The notes beneath the pieces were generated by a model. That model did no database searches. It was not told the origin of the DNA and saw only the letters and a program-made list of their open reading frames with translations. A DNA stretch of 34,825 bases, taken from positions 1 through 34,825 of the forward strand of contig JAIRTH010000014.1 in assembly GCA_031255005.1 (NCBI GenBank), read 5' to 3'. This document shows, in pieces, positions 8,176-17,072 of this stretch. This DNA comes from Puniceicoccales bacterium (GTDB lineage: Bacteria; Verrucomicrobiota; Verrucomicrobiia; Opitutales; LL51). The stretch's first letter is position 1; every line of letters starts with the position of its first letter. Made by a program: the position numbers and the translations under genes.

Positions 8176-9173
8176 GTAAAAAATTCAGTTCATTAATCAT
8201 AGGAATATTTATAGTATGTTCATGCCTTGTAATGATAGTATTCGTTATATTGTTTTCCAAAGTAAACTTTTTTCGCAGTACCACAGATTTTGCCCTATAT
8301 TTTGATTCATCACTGAATGGCCTAGGCGTTGGCTCATCGGTAAAATTTAAAGGTGTTAGCGTGGGTGTGGTAAAAAAAATATCTATATTTTATGACGAAG
8401 AAAAAGACTTGGCCGTTACTCCGGTGATCATCGAAATAGACAATGCCATGTTCGACACCATTGGAAGCAAATCTAAAAATGAAGATAATACGGAGTTTTA
8501 TAAAAAGCAGATCAAACAGGGCCTGGCTGCCAAATTGACATTCGAAAGCATTGTGACTGGCAAATTATTCATAGAATTGGACTACTATGGCGCGAAGAAA
8601 ATTCGTACATTTTCCGTGAATAATACCCAATATAGTCAAATACCCACCACATCTTCGGGCATAGATGAATTTCTGGTAGGCACCGAACAAATAATTAAAA
8701 AAATTAGTAAAATTGATTTTATAGGTATTTCCGACAAAATATCATCCATCCTTTCCATGGTGGATCATAGCCTAACGAATACCGATCTGAAATCCATGGT
8801 CACTAGCATAACCATCGCAGCAAATTCTATAAATGATATATTCAAATTACCTGATCTTAAGCATGCTTTAAAGCGCTTCGATAAAACGTTGCACGCCATC
8901 GAAATTTTTGTATCGGCTCTAAAATCGAAGATAAATCCAGTTTCTGATAATATCCAATCTATGCTGGAAACCTGTAAAATAGCCCTTGAAAAATTTGGAA
9001 ATATGTCAGAGTCCATAGACTATACTGTTTCTGGTGAAATGGAATCGAAATATGGATTAGATGATGCAATACAGGAAATAACGCGCGCAGCAAAATCATT
9101 TAGAGCACTCGTGGATTATTTGGAACGAAATCCAAATGCAATACTTTCAGGGAAATCTAGTAAAAAGAAATAA
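8172..9173 (+). CDS. mlaD: MCE-domain protein of the Mla system
   Basis: The 333-residue protein has one N-terminal transmembrane helix (about 8-30) and then an MCE/MlaD domain beginning at ALYFDSSLNGLGVGSSVKF (about 41-59), followed by KGVSVGVVKKI. MCE domains form hexameric rings in the periplasm that carry lipids. The C-terminal half (about 170-320) is a long, mostly helical tail similar to those of longer MCE proteins. The start overlaps the mlaF stop by four bases. The lipoprotein gene follows with a gap of three bases. Confidence 0.92.
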   Translation: MSKKFSSLIIGIFIVCSCLVMIVFVILFSKVNFFRSTTDFALYFDSSLNGLGVGSSVKFKGVSVGVVKKISIFYDEEKDLAVTPVIIEIDNAMFDTIGSKSKNEDNTEFYKKQIKQGLAAKLTFESIVTGKLFIELDYYGAKKIRTFSVNNTQYSQIPTTSSGIDEFLVGTEQIIKKISKIDFIGISDKISSILSMVDHSLTNTDLKSMVTSITIAANSINDIFKLPDLKHALKRFDKTLHAIEIFVSALKSKINPVSDNIQSMLETCKIALEKFGNMSESIDYTVSGEMESKYGLDDAIQEITRAAKSFRALVDYLERNPNAILSGKSSKKK

Positions 9174-9176
9174 TCT

Positions 9177-9788
9177 ATGAATCATATAAAATATTTATTA
9201 TTTTTTCTTCCGTCAATTTTCAGCGGATGTATGTTCTCGCCAGTAACTGATTCCACGCGATTTTATACCATGGGGATGAAGACAACGGTCGAAGCCAATG
9301 GACAAAACCATGCCATTCCCATTGGCATAAGCAAAATTTTAATACCGTCCTACCTGGATAAACCTCAGATAATTACATTGATTTCTGACAACGAAATAAT
9401 CCAGGATGAGTTTAATCGATGGGCCGAACCCATAGAGGAATGCATACTTAGAGTACTGCGCGACAGGATCAATCAAAAATGCGATCAGGTAAAAATAGTA
9501 ATATTTCCCTTTGATAAACACATAGATATCGATTATAAAATAAAAATCAGAATTCATGATTTCATTCCAAATGAAACTGACAAAACCGTTACTCTGTCTT
9601 CATTTTGGCGCATGACAGACAAAAACCACAATATTATTGCCAAAAAGAACTCGATAATCGTGGCCAATTACCAAATCGACCAGCAAGAAAATAAATACCT
9701 AAATATGATAGCTGGCATGGAACAAGCCATTGTACAGCTGAGCTTCGACATATCCGAAGCAATAAATGCCATTATTTTTAAAAAATAA
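9177..9788 (+). CDS. ABC-type transport auxiliary lipoprotein (PqiC/MlaE-associated type)
   Basis: The 203-residue protein starts with a hydrophobic signal ending in FSGC (Cys18), so it is a probable outer-membrane lipoprotein. The mature part begins STRFYTM, like the SxxYYxL start of the PqiC/ABC auxiliary lipoprotein family, and has the family's IPIGISKILIPSYLDKPQI and a later EFNRWAEPIEECILRVL, which corresponds to the conserved W-x-E/D-P segment. These lipoproteins partner MCE proteins at the outer membrane. It is the last gene of the mla operon and converges on the MFS gene with a gap of four bases. Confidence 0.85.
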   Translation: MNHIKYLLFFLPSIFSGCMFSPVTDSTRFYTMGMKTTVEANGQNHAIPIGISKILIPSYLDKPQIITLISDNEIIQDEFNRWAEPIEECILRVLRDRINQKCDQVKIVIFPFDKHIDIDYKIKIRIHDFIPNETDKTVTLSSFWRMTDKNHNIIAKKNSIIVANYQIDQQENKYLNMIAGMEQAIVQLSFDISEAINAIIFKK

Positions 9789-9792
9789 TAAT

Positions 9793-11055
9793 TTATTTAC
9801 GACCTTGCTTGGGTTTTATAAACAATGCTATGAAAAACCCGCATATGACCATTATCGGCATCACTGACATCGCTACCCGAAAATCCATAGCCGTTGGTTT
9901 GGCACTGTTTAGCATATCCAATATATAGCCAACCAATGGCTGCAATAGACCACCTACGAAAGTTACGATCATATTGACCACTGCTATGGCACTACCACTG
10001 GCATATTTCGGATTGATTTCCAGACTGGCCACAAAACATATAACCTGGGGAGCAGAGACAAAGCCAGTGATAAACAATAATATCCGAATTTCCCATAGAG
10101 AAATATGGTTTAATAACAATATTATTGCCATGAACAACGGGCACAAAATTGTGCTGACCATTAGTAGTGATTTCTTCAGTCCGGTTTTATCCGACAAAAA
10201 TCCCCAAAATGGAGCACCAAACAACCAACCAGCATATAACATGGCTGTGACAAAACCGGCTTCGTCATTGGGAATACCAACCACAGCTTCGATAAATTCT
10301 TTACCCCATAGATCTCCAAAAACCGTGGTTGGCATGTACAATAAACCACCAACTATGCCAAGCAACCAGGTCTGAGGATTTTTTACCACCTCCAGAAGGC
10401 CAGTGAGAAAATTTTTATCGGAAAATTCCTCAAAATGAGCTTCTTTTCTTTTCTGTTCCCATATGGGAGTTTTTGGAACAAATAGGATTAGGATAATAGT
10501 AGAAATTATGCCAAAAATGGCCGAATAGATCCAACAGGTCTGCCAGCCCACACTGGACACAAAATCAGGAATTACCTTCAGGGCTAATATGGCACCAATA
10601 AAACCAATGGCTGTGGTTAGCCCCGAGACCAATGACAGCTTTTCCTTATGAATCCATACGGTGGCCAGGTACATGACGCCTATGAAACCAAAGCCAGAAC
10701 CAAAGCCCATAAAAAATCTGGCAATGGCAAAAATCGCAACAGAATTAATTGGCAGCAAAACCATGGAACAACCAATGGTTACGATTAGACTTGCATAGGC
10801 CATAACTGCTCTGCCACCTAATCTGTCTAACATTACACCCGCCACTAACTGTACCGGAGCATAGACATAATAGTATATGCTAGATGCTGTGCCGAAAATA
10901 CCAGCACTTACTTCATAATGAGACTGCATCTCTTGTAACATCGCTCCCGGAGCAACCCTTACGAACAGCTCATAAAAATAAAAGAAAACTGCCGCTAACC
11001 ATACAAACCATGCCATTAATTGACAAGAATCTTTTGCTTTTTCTATTTCATGCAT
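9793..11055 (-). CDS. Major facilitator superfamily transporter
   Basis: The 420-residue protein is an inner-membrane transporter with about 12 hydrophobic segments. The MFS signature between TM2 and TM3 is seen as MLDRLGGR (about 78-85), and the repeat after TM8 as GFLSDKTGLKKS (about 283-294). The N-terminal half has FFYFYELFVRVAPGAMLQEM and SSIYYYVYAPVQLVAG, and RFFMGFGSGFGFIG in TM4. These are typical of a proteobacterial MFS group common in intracellular gammaproteobacteria (Legionella/Coxiella type), whose substrates are mostly unknown. I cannot name a substrate. It lies 59 bp downstream of the ABC ATPase gene on the same strand. Confidence 0.9.
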   Translation of the reverse strand: MHEIEKAKDSCQLMAWFVWLAAVFFYFYELFVRVAPGAMLQEMQSHYEVSAGIFGTASSIYYYVYAPVQLVAGVMLDRLGGRAVMAYASLIVTIGCSMVLLPINSVAIFAIARFFMGFGSGFGFIGVMYLATVWIHKEKLSLVSGLTTAIGFIGAILALKVIPDFVSSVGWQTCWIYSAIFGIISTIILILFVPKTPIWEQKRKEAHFEEFSDKNFLTGLLEVVKNPQTWLLGIVGGLLYMPTTVFGDLWGKEFIEAVVGIPNDEAGFVTAMLYAGWLFGAPFWGFLSDKTGLKKSLLMVSTILCPLFMAIILLLNHISLWEIRILLFITGFVSAPQVICFVASLEINPKYASGSAIAVVNMIVTFVGGLLQPLVGYILDMLNSAKPTAMDFRVAMSVMPIMVICGFFIALFIKPKQGRK

Positions 11056-11114
11056 TTATATCTAGGGCAAACTACTGGGTGCCATCGGCTGAGCAAGTAA
11101 ATTTTTCCATATTT

Positions 11115-12095
11115 TTACAATAAATTCTGATTATCCCAACATCTTTCGGTGGCCATTAAAAATATTTCCTCTAGTGAAAGCTTTTTTTCAACCATTTCAA
11201 GCAATTTCCATTCGGTATAACGTACGATCTTTTCTCTGATATCCAACGGCTCAGCATCGCCATCGATGATAATACTAAATTCATGGATATTTAAATCTAT
11301 ATCCGAATTTATCTCAGAAAATACACAGCCATGGACACTGTGTTTAAATTTATCGATGATGCTGATGTCACAGAGAACTTTAACCTCCATCGATCTATGG
11401 CGAATAAATCTATTTCTCAGCTCAGAAATACTTCCATTGGCAACTAAATTACCATGATTGATTATGATTATACGATCACAAAGAGCATCAATTTCGGAAA
11501 GTATATGACTCGAGATCAGCATGGTTTTTTTTCCACGAAAGGTTTCGATGAGATCTCTGAAAATTATCATCTGATGGGGATCTAGACCTATGGTGGGCTC
11601 ATCCAATAGAATCAGATCTGGATCACCCAAAAAGGCATCAGTTATACCAATCCTTTGCCTATAACCTTTTGATAACGTACCTATTATGCGATAACGAGCT
11701 TTTCTAAAAATATCCGTCATGCGCATCAACTTTTCCACATGTAATCGGACTAATTTTTTGGGAATTCCTTTCAATGTGGCCCGTAATCTGAGAAATTCTC
11801 CCACTCGCAATTTTTCAGGCAAGGGATTTTTTTCCGGCATAAACCCAATATGTTTTCTAATTAGGTGGGAATCATAGGCCACCGAATTTCCACAAACTTC
11901 CACATTTCCACTGGTGGCATCCAATAACCCAACTATTATATTAAGTGCCGTTGATTTGCCTGCCCCATTGGGCCCAAGCAATCCGACCACTTCACCCTTT
12001 TCCACTGAAAATGAAACATCATCTATTACGGTTATGCCATGGTATTTTTTTGTCAATTGATCAACTTTCAATATGGGGTTAGACAGCATAATCAT
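11115..12095 (-). CDS. ABC-2 type transporter ATP-binding protein (GldA/CcmA-like)
   Basis: The 326-residue cytoplasmic ATPase has Walker A GPNGAGKST (about 39-47), the signature LSKGYRQRIG (about 142-151), Walker B LILLDEPTIGLDP (about 161-173) and the His switch ISSHILSE. The LSKGYRQR signature and a C-terminal domain of about 100 residues after the ATPase are typical of exporters with ABC-2 permeases, such as GldA of gliding and protein-secretion systems. No permease is adjacent; the flanking genes are hldD and the MFS gene. The annotated ATG at 12095 could be replaced by the in-frame ATG at 12089. The exported substrate is unknown. Confidence 0.9.
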   Translation of the reverse strand: MIMLSNPILKVDQLTKKYHGITVIDDVSFSVEKGEVVGLLGPNGAGKSTALNIIVGLLDATSGNVEVCGNSVAYDSHLIRKHIGFMPEKNPLPEKLRVGEFLRLRATLKGIPKKLVRLHVEKLMRMTDIFRKARYRIIGTLSKGYRQRIGITDAFLGDPDLILLDEPTIGLDPHQMIIFRDLIETFRGKKTMLISSHILSEIDALCDRIIIINHGNLVANGSISELRNRFIRHRSMEVKVLCDISIIDKFKHSVHGCVFSEINSDIDLNIHEFSIIIDGDAEPLDIREKIVRYTEWKLLEMVEKKLSLEEIFLMATERCWDNQNLL

Positions 12096-12108
12096 AAATC
12101 ACCCATGG

Positions 12109-13125
12109 CTATTCACCCATAATCCTGTCCGGCTCGATGTAATTTTTAACATAATCGGCCACCGCATCACCCAATGAAGTTATGGTCTTGGCATAGCCAA
12201 GCCTTCGGAGCTTTCCCAGATCCGCCTTGGTATAATATTGATATATATCGATCAGATGTTCTGGCATAGCCACAAAATCTATATTCACTGGCCGACCAAG
12301 AGCCTCGAATACCGGCGTAACTAATTCAATCCAGCTATGGGCTTTGCCGGAACCCACATTGAATAGCCCACCAGTGGACCTGCCATCCATTGATGAATCC
12401 ACCATGGCCAGAAATATGGTGATATCCACCGCATCCTTTACATAGATAAAATCTCTGAGTTGTTCACCGTCTTTGTAATCCGGCCTATGACTCTTGAATA
12501 ATTTTACCACGCCATCGCCGATGATCTGATCATAGGCTTTGCGAACCATACTAATCATGGTTCCTTTGTGGTTTTCATTGGGGCCAAAAACATTAAAATA
12601 CTTTAAGCCGTAGATCTTATCTAAAAATCCATGGCCTTTGGCATAACAATCAAATAAGTGTTTCGAATAACCATACATGTTCAACGGCCGAAGATCATAG
12701 AGATGCTCATCATCATCAGACATTCCTCGGCTTCCATTGCCATAGGTTGCTGCCGATGAGGCATATACAAATCTGCAGTCACGGGCCATAGCGAACTTTG
12801 CCAATGCCTTTGTATATTCGAAATTATTTTTAATAAGATAATCACAATCTGATTCCGTTGTGATCGCACAGGCCCCAAGGTGAAATATGGTCTCAATATC
12901 CTTTAAAACCATATCATTGGAAGATATACGACTTAGCAATTCATCGGCATCAATATAATCATCGAAGCGCAATGGGATCATATTCCTAAATCTATAATCT
13001 TTTCCCAGTCGATCACAGATCAATAGGTTTTCAAGTCCTCGACTATTCAACTCTCTCACCAATGCACTGCCTATAAAACCAGCGCCACCGGTTACTAATA
13101 TTTTACCCTTGGAAAGATCTCTCAT
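12109..13125 (-). CDS. hldD: ADP-glyceromanno-heptose 6-epimerase
   Basis: HldD (RfaD) converts ADP-D-glycero-D-manno-heptose to the L-glycero form used in the LPS inner core. The 338-residue short-chain dehydrogenase has the NAD-binding GGAGFIGS (about 14-21), the family-specific GACAITTESDCDYLIKNN (about 83-100), SSAATYG, and the catalytic Tyr/Lys in YGYSK (about 150-154). The KDGEQLRDFIYVKD and FNVGSGKAHSW segments are those of HldD. Its start overlaps the stop of the MsbA-like gene by four bases (ATGA), so LPS core synthesis and lipid A export are coupled in one operon. Confidence 0.93.
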   Translation of the reverse strand: MRDLSKGKILVTGGAGFIGSALVRELNSRGLENLLICDRLGKDYRFRNMIPLRFDDYIDADELLSRISSNDMVLKDIETIFHLGACAITTESDCDYLIKNNFEYTKALAKFAMARDCRFVYASSAATYGNGSRGMSDDDEHLYDLRPLNMYGYSKHLFDCYAKGHGFLDKIYGLKYFNVFGPNENHKGTMISMVRKAYDQIIGDGVVKLFKSHRPDYKDGEQLRDFIYVKDAVDITIFLAMVDSSMDGRSTGGLFNVGSGKAHSWIELVTPVFEALGRPVNIDFVAMPEHLIDIYQYYTKADLGKLRRLGYAKTITSLGDAVADYVKNYIEPDRIMGE

Positions 13126-14897
13126 AGTATCTGCTTTTTCAAATTCTGGTTATCGTAAAGATGTTTATATATGGAAGCTTTTGTATTTAATAATTCATCC
13201 GGCGTGCCCATTTCAGCCACTTTACCGTCGCTTAGCACGATCACCTGATCGACCATGGACATCATGCTAAATCTATGGGAAATTATTATTACTGTCCGAT
13301 TTTTAACCAATTCTTTTATGGCTTTGTAAATTTTGTGTTCGCTATCCGAATCCAATGCCGAAGTGGCTTCATCCAGGATCAATATCTGTGAATCTCTCAA
13401 AAATGCCCGAGCCAATGCTAACCTCTGCTTTTGGCCACCGGATAAAAAGCTACCATCTTCGCCTATGACCGTATCGTAACCATTTTCTAGTTTTTCGATA
13501 AAATCATTGGCAAAGGCCTTTTTGGCGGCCACAATGACATCGTCACGGCTGGCAGATAAATTCCCCCAGATTACATTATTAAATACCGTGTCGTTTACCA
13601 ATACAGGTTCCTGTGGCACAATGGCTATGTTTCTTCGTAGGTCTTTCAGAGCCATATTCTTAACATCTATGCCATCGATGCTAACTGATCCTGAATTCAC
13701 ATCATAAAACCTCATAATTAGATTTGCCAGCGTGGATTTTCCAATGCCGCTGTGTCCGGCAACGGCATAAATTTTTTCACTATCCATATGCAAATTCATG
13801 CCATTGAAAACATTTTTTTCATTGTCATAGGAAAACTTCACGTTATCGAACCTGATAAATCCTTTTAGCCGCGAAACTTTGGCTGGTATAACTGGATCTT
13901 TTATGGGTTCCGGCTCATTTAATATATTTTCTATCCTATCTATGCCTGCCATGGCCTCCTGAATTTTACCATTTAGCCATCCAATCCTTTTTATTGGCTC
14001 ATAGCTAATATATAATGCGCCACACAATGATAAAAACACATCTGCCTTGATCCCCTTCTCATATAAATAGAACATGGCGATGCCTACACCAACCGAAGCT
14101 ATAATTTCCACCACCGGAGATACAAGTATGTTATATTTAACAACCTTAAGAAATGCATCGGAAAAATTATGGCAGGCTAATCTGTACTTAGAAGTGGAAT
14201 AACTTTCCAAACAAAATGCCCTTATTTCTTTTATTGCAGCCAGGTTATGATTTAGATTATTGATGATCTTAGCTGTCTCATTTTGCATTTTTCCGGATTT
14301 ATCCCGGAGCTTCCTGCCGAATTGGCGTATGGGAAGAATAATCATTGGAAGGATCATCATAAATAGCATCAATATGGTCAAGGCGGATTGATGAAAGCAC
14401 AGATAAACTAAAAAGCCCACAGCACCTATCAATGTCACTGGCTGTTTTATCAAATCGTGGGAGATTTCCATCAGTGTATTTTGGATGATGGTTGTGCTAT
14501 TAATGGACCGAGAAATGAGATCACTGGGCGGCACATGATAGAAATAGGCCAATGGCAATCTTTGCATTTTTTTAAATATCAGTACTCGTATCTCTTGAAC
14601 TATTTTTTGACCACAGAATGCTATAAAATATGAACTTATGATCGAAGAAATACCCCTAATTGTCATCACAATAAACGGCAATGTGCAAAATAATGCAATG
14701 ATTGAAGATGAGACATCGTCCTGATTAAATACTTTATTTGAAGCGGCTTTGATAACCACAGGAATACCTAAACCACTGGCAATACCTGTGGTCGCACCGA
14801 ATAATAAGGCCATGAATACCTCGGCCTCGGCACCTTTTAAATACTTCAGATATTTGAATATTCTATTTATTCCATAATTGCTATTATTATTACTCAT
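13122..14897 (-). CDS. msbA: ABC transporter fused TM-ATPase, MsbA-like lipid A exporter
   Basis: The 591-residue half-transporter has an N-terminal six-helix membrane domain (residues about 25-320) and a C-terminal ATPase. Walker A GHSGIGKST lies near 378-386, the signature LSGGQKQRLALARA near 483-496, Walker B ILILDEATSALD near 503-514 and the switch ISHRFS near 538. The layout and the position next to hldD suggest MsbA, which flips lipid A-core across the inner membrane. The sequence alone cannot exclude another lipid or drug exporter of the same fold. An ATGA overlap links it to hldD. Confidence 0.82.
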   Translation of the reverse strand: MSNNNSNYGINRIFKYLKYLKGAEAEVFMALLFGATTGIASGLGIPVVIKAASNKVFNQDDVSSSIIALFCTLPFIVMTIRGISSIISSYFIAFCGQKIVQEIRVLIFKKMQRLPLAYFYHVPPSDLISRSINSTTIIQNTLMEISHDLIKQPVTLIGAVGFLVYLCFHQSALTILMLFMMILPMIILPIRQFGRKLRDKSGKMQNETAKIINNLNHNLAAIKEIRAFCLESYSTSKYRLACHNFSDAFLKVVKYNILVSPVVEIIASVGVGIAMFYLYEKGIKADVFLSLCGALYISYEPIKRIGWLNGKIQEAMAGIDRIENILNEPEPIKDPVIPAKVSRLKGFIRFDNVKFSYDNEKNVFNGMNLHMDSEKIYAVAGHSGIGKSTLANLIMRFYDVNSGSVSIDGIDVKNMALKDLRRNIAIVPQEPVLVNDTVFNNVIWGNLSASRDDVIVAAKKAFANDFIEKLENGYDTVIGEDGSFLSGGQKQRLALARAFLRDSQILILDEATSALDSDSEHKIYKAIKELVKNRTVIIISHRFSMMSMVDQVIVLSDGKVAEMGTPDELLNTKASIYKHLYDNQNLKKQIL

Positions 14898-14959
14898 GAG
14901 AAAGCGCCAAACAATTCACCCTAGGTCAGTTGCCATCCATCGATTGTCCAGTATGTTTT

Positions 14960-14983
14960 AATAACCTATCCATGATAGTTATT
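14960..14983. terminator. Hairpin between prmA and msbA (weak terminator or leader structure)
   Basis: AATAACCTATC and GATAGTTATT around a CAT loop form a stem of ten pairs with one bulged base. It is 20 bp after the prmA stop on the minus strand and about 60 bp before msbA. The minus-strand continuation is AAAACA, not a T-run, so intrinsic termination is doubtful. It may separate the prmA operon from the msbA operon. Confidence 0.35.
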
Positions 14984-15002
14984 TATTATTCATTCGAATT
15001 TA

Positions 15003-15881
15003 TCATCCCCTCATGTAACAGATCTCCATCCAGGCTCCATTTTTTCTTTCACTGAGCATAAATGAATCCCAATATCTCTTAACCAGTGGATCAAAGGCAT
15101 CTTTTACTGTCATACTTTCTTCAATCAGTATGCCACTAAGCGAGAGCATACCGTATTGTTTTACCGTATTCACTAGAATTGAAGCACTTTCTATCAATGT
15201 GGGAGCTAGCACATTGGCACAGATCAAATCTGCCTGATGGCCAAGTATACATTCCTGGATATTTCCTTTGGCAAACTCAATGCCTTCGGAAATACCATTT
15301 ACCTTGGCATTTTTCAGACTAATTTCTATGGCTTGCTTGTCTATGTCGAACCCATATACATTGGCCATGCCGAATTTTGCTGCAGCCAGTGATAGTATGC
15401 CTGAGCCACATCCCACATCTATGAAATTTTTCAAAAACAATACATCTCGAAATAGATTTTTAAAATCTATTATCCTAGCCAAGCATAGCTTCGTGGTTTC
15501 ATGGGCTCCGGTACCGAAGGCCATTTCGGCATCTATGTATACAGCAACTCCTCCTCCTTCTGGAATTTCATAGGTCTCTTTTTCCCATATGGGGACGATA
15601 TGCAACCTACCAATATTAAATGGTGTTATAAATTTCTTATATTCATTGGCCCAGTCTTTCCTCATGACCTTCTCCACCATGAACATGTCAAGACTCAACT
15701 CGGCGAACTCACTGGCGATCACTGCAATATCCTCGGAGGTAACCTTCTGAAAATATCCACTCAATGTGATACCACTATCTTCGATCTCGATAACCCATTC
15801 AGATAACTGCCTACTCTGGATGAAATCATTTATTCTATCGGCCATATCCGCCGATGGTAATTTAACAAACGCTCTTTCCAC
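15003..15881 (-). CDS. prmA: Ribosomal protein L11 methyltransferase
   Basis: PrmA trimethylates ribosomal protein L11 using S-adenosylmethionine. The 292 residues include the N-terminal substrate-recognition domain and the SAM domain. The PrmA hallmark AFGTGAHETTKLCL (about 121-134) precedes the SAM loop DVGCGSGILSLAAAKFG (about 157-173), and the catalytic-region CANVLAPTLI matches the family NxL pattern. The start is GTG at 15881, one base after the rpe stop, which indicates translational coupling in the order TPR lipoprotein, lptE, rpe, prmA. Confidence 0.95.
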   Translation of the reverse strand: MERAFVKLPSADMADRINDFIQSRQLSEWVIEIEDSGITLSGYFQKVTSEDIAVIASEFAELSLDMFMVEKVMRKDWANEYKKFITPFNIGRLHIVPIWEKETYEIPEGGGVAVYIDAEMAFGTGAHETTKLCLARIIDFKNLFRDVLFLKNFIDVGCGSGILSLAAAKFGMANVYGFDIDKQAIEISLKNAKVNGISEGIEFAKGNIQECILGHQADLICANVLAPTLIESASILVNTVKQYGMLSLSGILIEESMTVKDAFDPLVKRYWDSFMLSERKNGAWMEICYMRG

Positions 15882-15882
15882 T

Positions 15883-16536
15883 TTATTTTGTCTTCATATT
15901 TTTAATAAAATAATGCCTATCTTCTGCTTCAAAAAAAGATGTTCCAACGACAAGTATATCTGCACCAACATCATAGCATGCATGACTATTAGCTGCGTTG
16001 ATGCCGCCGTCAACCTCTATAAAATATTTTAGATCATTTATTTTTCGAAATTCTGCTAAATGCTTTATTTTTTCAATGGTCGATGATTCAAATTTTTGGC
16101 CACAAAAGCCCGGCCACACGGACATAACCACTATCACATCAATTTGACAAAGATAGTCTACTATGCTATCCACTCCGGTTCCTGGATTTATGGCCAAACC
16201 AACCCTACGCTGAGCAGACCTTAGGTCATTAAAAATCATAGAAATATTTGAAGAGCATTCGGCGTGAATCGTCAGACCATCGGCCCCAGCATCAATGAAT
16301 TTTTTTACAAAACCTTCAGGATTCATTAGCATTAAATGTACGTCAAAAAACAAGTCACTACCGGTCCTAAGTTCTGCAACGGTCTCCGGACCAAAGCTTA
16401 AATTTGGCACAAAATGTCCATCCATTATGTCCAAATGTACCATGCCAACTCCACTTTTATCTATGGCATCCAAACTTGCCTGCAGATTGGAATGGTTACC
16501 GGCAAATATGGATGGAGCTATTATCTTTTGATCCAT
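15883..16536 (-). CDS. rpe: Ribulose-phosphate 3-epimerase
   Basis: Rpe interconverts ribulose-5-phosphate and xylulose-5-phosphate in the pentose phosphate pathway. The 217-residue TIM barrel has HLDIMDGHFVPNLSFGP (about 34-50), the metal site in DVHLMLMNPEGF, and the phosphate-binding EVDGGINAANS near the C-terminus. The loop usually written S-V-N/E-P-G-F-G-G-Q reads SVWPGFCGQ here, with Trp and Cys in place of two usual residues. The 5' end overlaps lptE by 41 bp. Confidence 0.95.
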   Translation of the reverse strand: MDQKIIAPSIFAGNHSNLQASLDAIDKSGVGMVHLDIMDGHFVPNLSFGPETVAELRTGSDLFFDVHLMLMNPEGFVKKFIDAGADGLTIHAECSSNISMIFNDLRSAQRRVGLAINPGTGVDSIVDYLCQIDVIVVMSVWPGFCGQKFESSTIEKIKHLAEFRKINDLKYFIEVDGGINAANSHACYDVGADILVVGTSFFEAEDRHYFIKNMKTK

Positions 16537-17050
16537 AACCTGCCCATGGATGTATGATCATATGCACGATCTTTTTCGCCAGTTCATCACAAACCTTTGG
16601 CATAGCTTGATACCTTCTAGATTGATAGTTGGCATCGGTCAACAGATCCATTTCAACGCCAACCATTTCATTGGAGAAATATTCTTTGCCGGTTTTTCCA
16701 TCGGTTAATGTGCAAGTGGCCCTGAGAGAAATGGCTAGATAGGAAGCCAATTCGGTGTCACTGCTGGATGTGGCCGAGGTTTTTTGATCTGATGCCATGA
16801 CTGTCACGCTGAGAACGGCATCGGCATCGGCTTCATTGGTTAAGATTAGCCTACTATCTCTGGCAAATTCATCGCCCAGTTTCCGTGTGATAAAGGCTTG
16901 AATTTGTGGCACAAATGATTCATTGCCAACAATTTTAACGCACATACTTTCGAAGGGCAATGACTCGCTTTTACCCAGATGATAACTGGAAGAGCATCCG
17001 ATCAATAGCAGGGATAAAAATATGGTGTAATATGATAAAAAATTTAGCAT
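16496..17050 (-). CDS. lptE: LPS-assembly lipoprotein LptE-like
   Basis: The 184-residue lipoprotein has a signal ending LIGC (Cys19). The mature part begins with SSSYHLG and has the short alpha/beta pattern of LptE, including VKIVGNESFVPQIQAFI and RKLGDEFARDSRLIL, which fits the N-x-[ST] then amphipathic helix and R/L-rich strand of non-proteobacterial LptE. LptE plugs LptD in the outer membrane during LPS insertion. Remote homology only; other small envelope lipoproteins are possible. It sits 22 bp after the BamD-like gene and overlaps rpe by 41 bp. Confidence 0.7.
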   Translation of the reverse strand: MLNFLSYYTIFLSLLLIGCSSSYHLGKSESLPFESMCVKIVGNESFVPQIQAFITRKLGDEFARDSRLILTNEADADAVLSVTVMASDQKTSATSSSDTELASYLAISLRATCTLTDGKTGKEYFSNEMVGVEMDLLTDANYQSRRYQAMPKVCDELAKKIVHMIIHPWAGYGSKDNSSIHICR

Positions 17051-17072
17051 CGATTCATTGGATCATCGCAGC

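Noticed and set aside
9974-10375. Plus-strand ORF of 133 codons inside the MFS gene
   Set aside because: It is antisense to membrane-helix codons of a clear MFS protein and has no family motif.
11115-12095. ABC ATPase as LolD partner of the lolC/E gene
   Set aside because: It has an LSKGYRQR signature and a C-terminal domain, unlike the shorter LolD with LSGGEQQR; it is also 14 kb away.
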